In this document: piece by piece, positions 18,009 through 28,605 of the stretch
How the letters are laid out: each line of letters opens with the position of its first letter
How positions within the stretch are numbered: the first letter of the stretch is position 1
NCBI GenBank assembly: GCA_024742475.1
Contig: JANSYI010000017.1
Location: 1-64,000 of the forward strand
Source of the DNA: a bacterium
GTDB taxonomy: Bacteria > Myxococcota_A > Polyangia > Nannocystales > Nannocystaceae
Direction: 5' to 3'
Length of the DNA: 64,000 nt
The notes under the pieces: generated by a model
What the model was told of the DNA's origin: nothing
The model's database searches: none
Seen by the model: only the letters and a program-made list of their open reading frames with translations
Position numbers and translations under genes: made by a program

Positions 18009-20571
18009 CGACCAACTCCAGCGACGCGGCGATGTCGGCCCGGCTTGCCGCGCCCGACCGCCAGCGCCGAAGCGTCTGTGCGAGCGATTCGACCCCGGGG
18101 GCGCTCGGCAGGGCGTCCGCCGCAAACTCGAGCCGAGTGACGAGGGCTGCCGTGGGCAGCGACGCCAAGCCACCGAACATGGACGCCGCGGCACGGAAGC
18201 GCTCGGCGCTTTGGTCGATCACGGCGAGCCCGAGCAGGGCATGCGCCGCGTTGTAACGCTGCCACTGCGAGTCCGCGGTCCCCGACTCCACCGCCTCGAA
18301 CCGCAGGCGTGCAGCAGCAGGGTCGCCGCGGGCGAGGTCTGCGTACCCACGGGCAACGTCCGCCGACAAGTCCCGATCGTCGAGGTCAGCCGACGCCGAG
18401 AAGTTCGCGGCGGCTTCGGGCCCATTCCCGTCGCGAAGCTTCGACCACGCCAGCTCGAGGTGCGCTTCGACCCGAGGCAGGATCATCTCGGGGTGGAACT
18501 CCTCGTAGGTCGCAACGAGCGTCTCGAGGACCTGCGCGCGCGTCCGGGGAGACGCCGTGGTCACGGCGAACAACAGCTCGAGATGCAAGACCTGCGGGTG
18601 CTCGTCTCCGAGGCGAGCTCGTTGCTCGCGTTGCACATCGTGAAAGACCGCGTCCCGGGTGTCGTTGTCCTGCGTCACGAGGGCCAAGTTGACCGAGGCG
18701 TTGTAGAGCTCTGCAGGAGGACGCTTCAGGCCGGTTGCGATGTCGACGGCTCGCCGAAAGGAAACCCGCGCCCGTTCCAGCTCGGAGCCCGCGAGATGGA
18801 GACCGCCGACGTTGTTGTGGAACAGGGCTTCTTCTGCCGAACCCGGCGCGACACCTCGAACGAGCGCGTCGATGAGGGGGGACTGCTCGAGCAAGGGTCC
18901 CGCGTCCGGAACGTCGGTGCCGCTGAGCCAGGCCCATCGAGACCAAGCCTCGACCGCGAGCGGAAAGCGTCGCTGCAGCAGCGCGAGCTCCCACGCCGTT
19001 CGGAGGTCGTGCTTCGACTGTTCGGTCGACAGATCCGGGAGCGGCCCCGAGATCGTCGAAATTCGGCCGCGCTCGTGCAGCGCCCGTGCCTTCACCGGGT
19101 CCCAGGCCACGGTGTCTGCGCGCTCGACCGCCTCGTTTGCCAACTCGAGGGCTCGCAGGGGCGCGCCCGCTTCGACGAGCGTTCGCACCCGTGCCAGGAG
19201 CGAATCGATCGCGTCCACCTCGGATTGAATCTCCGGTGGCGGACGCGATAGCTCCCGCTCGGCCGTCAGGATGGTGCACCTTTTTGGACCCGGCAGGCCC
19301 GCGGCGGCGCTGACCAAGCCGGAGAGGTCCGGGGCGTCGAGTGAGGCTCGTTCGCCGAGGGCGGCATAGGCGGCCCCTGCCTGCTCGAGGCACGACATGC
19401 GGCGCTCGAAGACGTAGTCCGACGTCTCCTTGCGAACGTGCGCCAGGCAGGTGGCCTCATAGGCTCCGACCCAGTCCTGGCCAAAGTCCTCGAACGCATC
19501 GCGCAGGCGAGGGACCGCCCGCTGGGCATACGCCTGCCCGGTCGCCAGCGTGGCGAGTCGGTCGAGCACGTCGTCGGAGGCGTACCCGGCCAGTCGCTCA
19601 TGCGCACCCGAGCACGGGTCCTCGGTCGATCCGGCCGTCACCCAGGCTGCAACGCCAGCGCTCGCGAACAGCCCAACGATGGACCCCACCACTCGACGCC
19701 TTTGCCGTCGCTGTCGTGGTTTCTCGAACACGACGTCGCGCGTGGCCTCGAGCAACGCGTCCATCGAGGCGTAGCGATCCGCAGGGTCGTCTCGCAGCCC
19801 GCGGCGCAGCACGGCCACCAGGGCCGCTGCCTCAGGAATCGAGCCCTCTGGCGGGCGAAGCTCGGGCTCCGAACGGGATGGCCGAGCATCGAACAACACC
19901 TCCCAAAACACGACGCAGTAGGCGTACTGGTCCGCGCGCGCGTCGACATCTCCCTCGAACTGCTCCGCCGGCATGTACGCCGGCGTCCCCACGCCGACGG
20001 ACGCGTTCGTGGCGTCACGCGGCAGGCTGGCCAACCCGAAGTCGGTGACGCGAACGCGACCATCGCTTCCGACCATCACGTTGGCGGGCTTGAAGTCACG
20101 GTGGACGATGCCCGCGGCGTGAGCGGCTCGAAGGCCCTCCCCGGCCTGAAGCATGGCGTCGATGACTCCCGCGAAACGCTGCTCTTCCGAGAGTGACCGT
20201 ACATGCTCGCCGAGGGTGCAGCCGTCGACGAGCTCCATCGCGATCCAGATCGTGCTCGCTTCGCCGCCGACCTCGTGAACCGTCACGACATTCGGATGCG
20301 ACAAGCGGGCGAGCACCTTGGCTTCTCGCCGCATGGTCGTCTCCGCTTCCGCGGCCGCAGCCATTACGTCAGGGTGCAGCACCTTGAGCGCGACTGCGCG
20401 ATCGAGCGATGGGTCGTAGGCTCGGTACACGGCCCCCATCGCGCCCATGCCCAGGCGCTCGAGGATCGTGAAGCGGCCAACCTTCACGGCTGCGTCTTCG
20501 GAGAAGAGCCGACTGGCGATGTTGCGCCGCCGCAGCTGCGTCTCGACGCTCCGCGGCCGCGGCTCGTCCAT
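17992..20571 (-). CDS. Ser/Thr protein kinase with C-terminal helical repeats
   Basis: The 859-residue kinase has glycine loop GMGAMG, Lys63, HRDFKPAN (157-164) and DFG (177-179). The activation segment end reads GTPAYMPAEQ, with Pro and Ala swapped relative to the usual APE although the Glu is kept. One membrane helix (about 294-314) separates it from roughly 540 residues of TPR-like helices, presumably outside the cytoplasm, which may sense a ligand or bind a partner. It starts 3 bases after the stop of the ECF sigma gene, so the two form an operon. Its 3' end overlaps the convergent ADYC gene. Confidence 0.93.
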   Translation of the reverse strand: MDEPRPRSVETQLRRRNIASRLFSEDAAVKVGRFTILERLGMGAMGAVYRAYDPSLDRAVALKVLHPDVMAAAAEAETTMRREAKVLARLSHPNVVTVHEVGGEASTIWIAMELVDGCTLGEHVRSLSEEQRFAGVIDAMLQAGEGLRAAHAAGIVHRDFKPANVMVGSDGRVRVTDFGLASLPRDATNASVGVGTPAYMPAEQFEGDVDARADQYAYCVVFWEVLFDARPSRSEPELRPPEGSIPEAAALVAVLRRGLRDDPADRYASMDALLEATRDVVFEKPRQRRQRRRVVGSIVGLFASAGVAAWVTAGSTEDPCSGAHERLAGYASDDVLDRLATLATGQAYAQRAVPRLRDAFEDFGQDWVGAYEATCLAHVRKETSDYVFERRMSCLEQAGAAYAALGERASLDAPDLSGLVSAAAGLPGPKRCTILTAERELSRPPPEIQSEVDAIDSLLARVRTLVEAGAPLRALELANEAVERADTVAWDPVKARALHERGRISTISGPLPDLSTEQSKHDLRTAWELALLQRRFPLAVEAWSRWAWLSGTDVPDAGPLLEQSPLIDALVRGVAPGSAEEALFHNNVGGLHLAGSELERARVSFRRAVDIATGLKRPPAELYNASVNLALVTQDNDTRDAVFHDVQREQRARLGDEHPQVLHLELLFAVTTASPRTRAQVLETLVATYEEFHPEMILPRVEAHLELAWSKLRDGNGPEAAANFSASADLDDRDLSADVARGYADLARGDPAAARLRFEAVESGTADSQWQRYNAAHALLGLAVIDQSAERFRAAASMFGGLASLPTAALVTRLEFAADALPSAPGVESLAQTLRRWRSGAASRADIAASLELVATAPD

Positions 20572-20574
20572 CGT

Positions 20575-21207
20575 CTATTGGCTCGCCCCGGTCGCGCGGA
20601 GGTGGTCTTCGATGTCGAGCGAGGCTTGCAGACCCTCTTCGCGCAGCATGCGGTCGAGCGTCTCCTTGAGCTCGGAACGGGCCCGGAACAGCCGGGTGCG
20701 GACCGTCGCCGGCTCGACGTCGAGGATCTCGGCGATGTCGCGGCCGGAGAGTTCCTCCCAATAGAACAGCTCCAGCAGCGTCTGCCGCTGAACCGACAGC
20801 CGCTGCATGGCGGCGAGCATCACCATGTGCTCGCGCGCGGCCGCGACCGCACTGCTGGGCGTCATGCCCATGTCGTGCACCGACGTCACGCTCAGATCGG
20901 GCTCATGCCGCTCCCGAGCCTTCGTGCGCTGCCGCAGGTAGGAGTAGAGGCGGCGCTTGGCGATCGCGAACAAGTAGGTGCGAAAGCTGGCATCGCCGCG
21001 AAACCTCGCAATACCCTCCAGGCAGCCGAGGAACGTCTGCTGCACCAGGTCCTCGATGTCATCGTGCACGACCTTGTTGCGAAAGAACCGCTGGACGCTG
21101 GCGAAGTGTCGATGAAACAGCTCGCTGCCCATCTGCGTCTCGCCCGCGTGCCACCGACGCAGAAGTTGCTCGTCGCTGGGCTGTTCGCCGTGTTCGGAGG
21201 TCGACAT
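20575..21207 (-). CDS. ECF RNA polymerase sigma factor, paired with the kinase
   Basis: The 210-residue sigma factor starts at the ATG at 21207, which begins at the normal family N-terminus. Region 2 contains DIEDLVQQTFLGCLEGIARFRG and FRTYLFAIAKRRL. Region 4 contains LELFYWEELSGRDIAEILD and PATVRTRLFRARSELKE. Similarity to the sigma factors at 7298 and 31319 is clear in both regions. No anti-sigma gene is adjacent. The following kinase, only 3 bases away, is the likely control partner. Confidence 0.94.
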   Translation of the reverse strand: MSTSEHGEQPSDEQLLRRWHAGETQMGSELFHRHFASVQRFFRNKVVHDDIEDLVQQTFLGCLEGIARFRGDASFRTYLFAIAKRRLYSYLRQRTKARERHEPDLSVTSVHDMGMTPSSAVAAAREHMVMLAAMQRLSVQRQTLLELFYWEELSGRDIAEILDVEPATVRTRLFRARSELKETLDRMLREEGLQASLDIEDHLRATGASQ

Positions 21208-21275
21208 CGTTGCGGTGCAACCCGGTTGTACCACCGGTCCCGCACTCGCGCGTACGTCGCGAATGTCTCTTGGCC

Positions 21276-21623
21276 TCAAGCGAGCGCGATCGGCCCGTGG
21301 TTGTCGCAGTGGTCGCCGTGTGGATGGTGCAGGTGGCCGTCGACCAGGTAGCAGACGTGGTCGCCGTGGGGCACGGCTTCGTGGCCGCAGCCGGGGCCGT
21401 GCTGGTGACCTTCGTCGTGGCCCAAGCAGTCGTGACCGCTGGTGCAGCCGCCGGGGTTGGTGTCGCTGACCTCGATGCGATGCTCGTCGACGTGGTCGCC
21501 GTGGGGGTGATGCAGGTGCCCGTCGTGCAGGTAGTCGACGTGGCCATCGTGTTTGATCGCGGTGTGGCCGCAGTCGGGGCCGTGGACGTGGTCGTGATCG
21601 GTGTGCTTGGTGCAGTCGCTCAT
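21276..21623 (-). CDS. His-rich metal-binding protein with two tandem repeats
   Basis: The 115-residue soluble protein has 27 His. It is built from two copies of a unit of about 40 residues that begins with HxHGPxCGH, passes through a DHV or GHV turn and YL, and ends DGHLHHPHGDH. The Cys/His spacing and the lack of a signal peptide suggest a cytoplasmic metal buffer or chaperone for zinc, nickel or copper. The start overlaps the stop of the SmtB-type regulator (ATGA, 21620-21623), so the sensor and the binding protein are translated together and probably autoregulated by metal. No transporter gene is next to it. Confidence 0.88.
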   Translation of the reverse strand: MSDCTKHTDHDHVHGPDCGHTAIKHDGHVDYLHDGHLHHPHGDHVDEHRIEVSDTNPGGCTSGHDCLGHDEGHQHGPGCGHEAVPHGDHVCYLVDGHLHHPHGDHCDNHGPIALA

Positions 21624-22009
21624 TGGCTTGATTCCTCTGGATGGGGGAGTGGCTCTTCGGCGTGGTCGATCGCGTTGCGCAACATGTCGATGACGTGCTG
21701 ATCGGCGAGCGAGTAGTAGATGTGGCGTCCGTCTCGGCGGCGTTCGACGAGCCCCTCGGAGCGAAGCAGGCGCAGACGGTGAGATACGGTCGAGACCCGC
21801 TCGCCCGACGCCTCGGCCAGCTCGGTGACGCAGGCCTCTCGTGCGACGAGCATCTCGAGCGTGCGCAGCCGCGCCGCGTCGCCCATGGCCCGGAACAGCC
21901 GAGCCGCCCGCTCGATCGCGTGGTCGGACGCGCGTGATTGCGCCAGTTGCGCGTGTTCACCGTGCGCGCAGCTGGGTTCTAAGTCGGTTTCTGGGGCTCT
22001 TTTCGACAC
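21620..22009 (-). CDS. ArsR/SmtB family metal-sensing repressor
   Basis: This 129-residue winged-helix regulator starts with GTG at 22009. The core runs LFRAMGDAARLRTLEML, recognition helix RVSTVSHRLRLLRSEG, and wing RRRDGRHIYYSL. The last helix has Asp-x-His-(10)-His-x-x-Glu (DQH...HAEE), which is the alpha-5 zinc site of SmtB, ZiaR and CzrA. The N-terminal tail also has Cys and His (CAHGEH), possible alpha-3N ligands. Metal binding normally releases the repressor from DNA. It is the first gene of a two-gene operon with the His-rich protein. No clear 12-2-12 operator could be identified by eye upstream. Confidence 0.93.
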   Translation of the reverse strand: MSKRAPETDLEPSCAHGEHAQLAQSRASDHAIERAARLFRAMGDAARLRTLEMLVAREACVTELAEASGERVSTVSHRLRLLRSEGLVERRRDGRHIYYSLADQHVIDMLRNAIDHAEEPLPHPEESSQ

Positions 22010-22157
22010 TTGAAGAACTGTGCAACTATTGGACTACCGTACTTGGGTCGTGCGCGCAATCGCGTGTCCGATGAAAAAAGATGCGGGAGGGTTAATGGCG
22101 ATGCCGGGGTCGCGAGACTCAAGGGGGAGGCCGGCGCGACCCGCCGGACACATTGAC

Positions 22158-23177
22158 ATGAAGCCGACACTCTCTTTGATTTGCCTCTCCTTCATCGCCT
22201 GCACCTCCCTCGCCTGTGACGTCAAACAAGACCTCGGCGAGACCGCCAGCTCGAGCGGCGGGGCCGAGTCGGGCAACACCTCGGGCGCAGAGACGGGCGC
22301 GCTCGACACCGGGCCGTCGGAGGCCACGGGCGAGCCGACGACGGGCCCTGGCACGGGCAGCGACACCACCACGGGCTCCGAGTCGGGCGTGCTCGACACC
22401 GGGCCGTGGTGGGGCAGCAGCTCCGGCACCACGGGCGAAGAGCTCGGCGCGTGCGATGCCTCCGCGCCCATGGTGCGGTGGGACTCGGCGTCTCTCTCGC
22501 CGGGCGATGCGCTCGGGTTCGGGAGCACGTTCGTCGGCGTCGGCAGCTGCACCACGCTCGTCGAGCCCATCGCCAAGCCTGAGAACCCGCTGCCGGTCAC
22601 GATTGCGCTCTCTTGCACGCTCAGCGGCGCACGCGACGGGGTCGACTTCGTCGACGAGGCGATCGACATCGAGCTCGACTTCCTCATCGACGGCGAGGAT
22701 CCAGAGCTCGCGCTGCTCCCGTCGCTCGAGGAGACCGTGCGCGCGCGCTTCTTCGTGGGCTCGCCGGGGTTCGAGCAGGGCAGCGACCGCTTCGTGGTCT
22801 TGGAGCAGCCCTTGCTCATGGGGGTCGGCGACGCCCCGGTGCTCTACGCGACGCGCGGTATAGGTCTGCAGCCCGTCGCAGAGCTCGTCGAGCCGTGGCA
22901 CGACGGCGATTGGTACGACGGACCCGCGATCGAGGCCGTCGACGCGACGTGCTCTACCGGCGAGGCGCCCGAGTGTGGCTTCGACGTCGCGCTGCGCACC
23001 ACGTGGGGTGGTCGCCCTCTGGATCTCCATGGCGGCCAGGCGGGCAGCACCGAGCTCGTCCTCGACATCCCCTCGTATGACGTCTACGTGGACACGGCCT
23101 GGGAGGCGCCCAACTCCTTCGAGTGCGGAGAGGACTTCCCCGGATCCGACTACGCGTTCGTCGGGTTCGCGATGTAG
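22158..23177 (+). CDS. Lipoprotein of unknown function
   Basis: The 339-residue lipoprotein (ATG at 22158, lipobox TSLAC) has a linker of about 75 residues rich in Ser, Gly, Thr and Glu, with two near-identical blocks (ALDTGP and VLDTGPWWG). A mostly beta-strand domain without a recognised family follows, with Cys pairs (CTTL/CTLSG, CSTG/CGFD). It is divergent from the metal-sensor operon and followed after 23 bases by the exported protein at 23201. It may share a transcript with the module that follows. Confidence 0.8.
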   Translation: MKPTLSLICLSFIACTSLACDVKQDLGETASSSGGAESGNTSGAETGALDTGPSEATGEPTTGPGTGSDTTTGSESGVLDTGPWWGSSSGTTGEELGACDASAPMVRWDSASLSPGDALGFGSTFVGVGSCTTLVEPIAKPENPLPVTIALSCTLSGARDGVDFVDEAIDIELDFLIDGEDPELALLPSLEETVRARFFVGSPGFEQGSDRFVVLEQPLLMGVGDAPVLYATRGIGLQPVAELVEPWHDGDWYDGPAIEAVDATCSTGEAPECGFDVALRTTWGGRPLDLHGGQAGSTELVLDIPSYDVYVDTAWEAPNSFECGEDFPGSDYAFVGFAM

Positions 23178-23200
23178 CCGAGGCCGCGTTATGGTCGAGC

Positions 23201-24178
23201 ATGCCCTTCGCTCTGCTGGCGCTGGCGCTGTCCGGCGCGCCAGCCCAGGCGCCCGTCGAAGTCCGCTGGGCGGGGGAGCCTGCGTGCATCGACGAGGCCG
23301 CCTTGAAGGCGCAGATCGTCGAGCTCGCCGGCCAGCCACGCGCGCCGATCGAGCTGTCGGCGGCTCAGGTGGAAGGAGGCTGGCAGATCGGGGTGCGCTA
23401 CGAGGTGGTGGAGCGCGTCGTCGAAGCGCCCGACTGCGGCGTGCTCACCGATGCCGTGGCGCTGATCGTCGCGGTGCGCGTGGACGCGATCCAGACCGCG
23501 GTGGCGCTCGAGCCGGTGTCGCCGTCCGAGCGGGCGCCGCAGCCACAGCCCGAGCCCAAGCCCGAGCCCAAGCCCGAGCCCAAGGTCGGCCCCGAGCCGT
23601 CGCCCGCCCAGCCAACGCGGGCTGCACCGCCGCCGCGTGCACACGAGCCCGTGCGTGCCAGGCCACGCGTCACCCCCACGCTGATGGTCGGCGCGGGTGG
23701 AGACCTGGGCTCCCTGCCTCGCGGAGGCGTCGTGCTGCGGCTCGACGCGGGCGTGCGTCGCGGCGCGCTCGAAGCCGACGCCGGGGCGATCGCCACGCTC
23801 GGCCCTGCATCGCAGGCACGTCAGGGCGTGCGCGCGAGCTTTCGCGTGTTCGCGGGGCTCGCCCAGGCGTGCTGGCGCCTCGAGTCGGCCAGGGTCGAGG
23901 TGCCGCTGTGCGGACGCGCCGAGCTCGGCGTCGTGCAGGCGCGTCCCGAAGGGCTGGAGCGCCCCAACGCACGAGACGGGCTGTGGGTCGCTCCGGGCAT
24001 TCGCGCCGCGATCGCGCCGCGCCGCGGCCGGTTCGCGCCCGAGGGCTTCCTCGAGGCCGCGGCCCCTCTGCGGCGTCACGTCTTCGAGGTGAGCGAGGCG
24101 TCGATCGGCGTGTTGCACCGGCTTCCGCCTGCCGTGCTGCGCGTCGGCATCGCGCTGCGCTGGAGAGGGCAGGTATGA
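23201..24178 (+). CDS. Exported envelope protein paired with a sigma factor
   Basis: The 325-residue protein starts with a signal sequence (FALLALALSGAPAQA). An N-terminal domain contains EVRWAGEPAC and later DCGVLTDAVALIVAV. A repetitive Pro/Glu/Lys linker follows. The C-terminal 190 residues have alternating pattern (LRLDAGVRR, VRASFRVFAGLAQACW, LRVGIALRW) consistent with a small beta-barrel. It is a paralogue of the protein at 46070-47053, which has the same three parts (LTWDAPATC, then AELANATAMIAAIAI, then linker and barrel). Both precede a sigma factor gene. The barrel fold is an inference. Confidence 0.78.
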   Translation: MPFALLALALSGAPAQAPVEVRWAGEPACIDEAALKAQIVELAGQPRAPIELSAAQVEGGWQIGVRYEVVERVVEAPDCGVLTDAVALIVAVRVDAIQTAVALEPVSPSERAPQPQPEPKPEPKPEPKVGPEPSPAQPTRAAPPPRAHEPVRARPRVTPTLMVGAGGDLGSLPRGGVVLRLDAGVRRGALEADAGAIATLGPASQARQGVRASFRVFAGLAQACWRLESARVEVPLCGRAELGVVQARPEGLERPNARDGLWVAPGIRAAIAPRRGRFAPEGFLEAAAPLRRHVFEVSEASIGVLHRLPPAVLRVGIALRWRGQV

Positions 24179-24179
24179 G

Positions 24180-25208
24180 GTGAACGCTCCGCTGCGACAG
24201 ACCTCGGTCGAGCCGATCGCTGCGCTCTTCGCCGAGCACGGCGACCTGATCTATCGAACGCTGCAGTACCTGGGCGTGGCGTCGTCCTCGCTCGACGACG
24301 CGCTGCAAGACGTGTTCATCACCGCGCACCGTCGCTGGGATTCGTTCGACGGCCGCAGCAAGCGGCGCACGTGGCTCTACGGCATCGCGCGGCGGGTGGC
24401 GTGGAGGTACCGACGCAACCAAGCGACCCGAGGCGCGCGCTTCGTGCTCACCGAGCGTCCCATCGAGGGGTCCGATGTGCCCTTTGATCGGGCGCACGCG
24501 CGTCGGTCGGTGCAGGCCCTGCTCGAGAGGCTCGACGAGGCCAAGCGAGCCGCCTTCGTCCTGGTCGAAGTGGAGGGGTTCACCGCGGCCGAGGCTGCGC
24601 AGCTGCTCGAGGTGCCGCTTGGCACCGTCTACTCGAGGGTGCGTGCCGCCTGGTCGCGGCTTCGGGCGGCCGCCCAGGATGACGTGGCGCTCGAATCGCT
24701 GCGGGTCAAGCTCGAGCCGAAGCGAAGGCGCGTCGTGCAGCGGGCGCTGGTGGCCGGGTGTGTCCCGTCTGCGGCGGCGGCGAGCTCGAGCGTGGTGGCG
24801 TGGTTGACCACCATCGCGGCCTTGGGTGCCGTGGTCGTAGGCGTGATCGCTGCGCGTGCGGGCGACGCTGCGCCCTCCGCCGTGCGTCCCCCGGCTCCGA
24901 CCTCGGCCCGGCCCGAACCAGCCCCGGCGCCCGCGGTGACACCCGCCGCTCGCGCGCCCGAGCCCGAGCCCACGGTTCGCGCGTCGCCGCCACCGAGGCC
25001 TGCGCGCGCACGTCCCCAGCCGTCGACCGAGGCCGAGCCACCGCCCAACACCCTCGCCGACGAGGCCAAGCTCCTTCGGAGGGCGAAGGAGTTGGTCCGC
25101 GATGGCAAGCCCGATCAGGCCCGGGCTCTGCTCGACGACCACGCCCGGCGCTTCCCCCACGGCCAGCTCGGCGACGAGCGCGAGCAGGTCCGCAAGTCGC
25201 TCCCCTGA
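24180..25208 (+). CDS. ECF sigma factor fused to a C-terminal membrane segment
   Basis: The 342-residue protein starts with GTG at 24180, one base after the preceding stop. Residues 1-170 form an ECF sigma factor: region 2 SLDDALQDVFITAHRRWDSFDG and RTWLYGIARRVAWRY, region 4 AAFVLVEVEGFTAAEAAQLLE and GTVYSRVRAAWSRLR. After a basic stretch there is one membrane helix (VVAWLTTIAALGAVVVGVIAA). A Pro/Ala-rich linker and a TPR-like tail (AKELVRDGKPDQARALLDDHARRFP) follow. A factor anchored in the membrane may be held inactive there and released by proteolysis. The same arrangement occurs at 47131. Confidence 0.9.
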   Translation: MNAPLRQTSVEPIAALFAEHGDLIYRTLQYLGVASSSLDDALQDVFITAHRRWDSFDGRSKRRTWLYGIARRVAWRYRRNQATRGARFVLTERPIEGSDVPFDRAHARRSVQALLERLDEAKRAAFVLVEVEGFTAAEAAQLLEVPLGTVYSRVRAAWSRLRAAAQDDVALESLRVKLEPKRRRVVQRALVAGCVPSAAAASSSVVAWLTTIAALGAVVVGVIAARAGDAAPSAVRPPAPTSARPEPAPAPAVTPAARAPEPEPTVRASPPPRPARARPQPSTEAEPPPNTLADEAKLLRRAKELVRDGKPDQARALLDDHARRFPHGQLGDEREQVRKSLP

Positions 25209-25251
25209 CGCGTCTGCGGACACCGCCCATTTTGGCGTAGGCTCCTGCGTC

Positions 25252-28110
<2,859 letters not shown>

Positions 28111-28114
28111 CCCT

Positions 28115-28534
28115 TCAATCCTCCGCGGCGTGGCGGAGCATCGAGTGCAGTACCGCGAGCTCGGTCTGGGCGCGTTGACGCTCGCTACGCGAGACGGCGG
28201 TGCCCAGGCGCGTCACGGGGACTTCGGGGTGCGCGCAGGCGCGGTCGTCCTGCTGTCGGCCGATGGGGCACCGCGCGCACTCCCAGTCGAACGTCCTGCA
28301 CAGCGGCAAGACGAGCATCAAGGGGTCGAACGTGTCGGGCCAGTCGGTGGCGAACCAGGGGTCGACCGTCCGGCGCGCAATCGAGACGAGGCGCTTCCAG
28401 CCACCATCGTCGGCCAGGCGAGCCTGCAGCGCCGCGACCTGCTCGTTCGCGACTTCGAGGGCCGCGCTTTGGGTACGACCGCCCGCGGTCCACTGTGCGA
28501 CCGCGTCTTCGGCGGAACGGAGTGATGGCGCCAT
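28115..28534 (-). CDS. Hypothetical protein with a CxxC-type cluster
   Basis: The 139-residue soluble protein is mainly helical. Its middle holds WFATDWPDTFDPLMLVLPLC followed by Cys residues in CARCPIG and DRACAHPEVPV, four Cys in about 25 residues, which could coordinate a metal. No family was recognised. The C-terminal helix is Arg/Leu rich. It is convergent with the acyltransferase fusion (4 bases between stops) and divergent from the kinase gene at 28606. Confidence 0.65.
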   Translation of the reverse strand: MAPSLRSAEDAVAQWTAGGRTQSAALEVANEQVAALQARLADDGGWKRLVSIARRTVDPWFATDWPDTFDPLMLVLPLCRTFDWECARCPIGRQQDDRACAHPEVPVTRLGTAVSRSERQRAQTELAVLHSMLRHAAED

Positions 28535-28605
28535 CGAGCGCGATTACAACACGCGCGTGCAGGCCCGAAAGGGCCCGCCGGTGCTCTGAGGGCGTGCGGT
28601 AACCT

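Noticed and set aside
21990..22157. A possible SmtB-type operator
   Set aside because: No 12-2-12 palindrome of the known type could be found by eye between the regulator start and the divergent lipoprotein.
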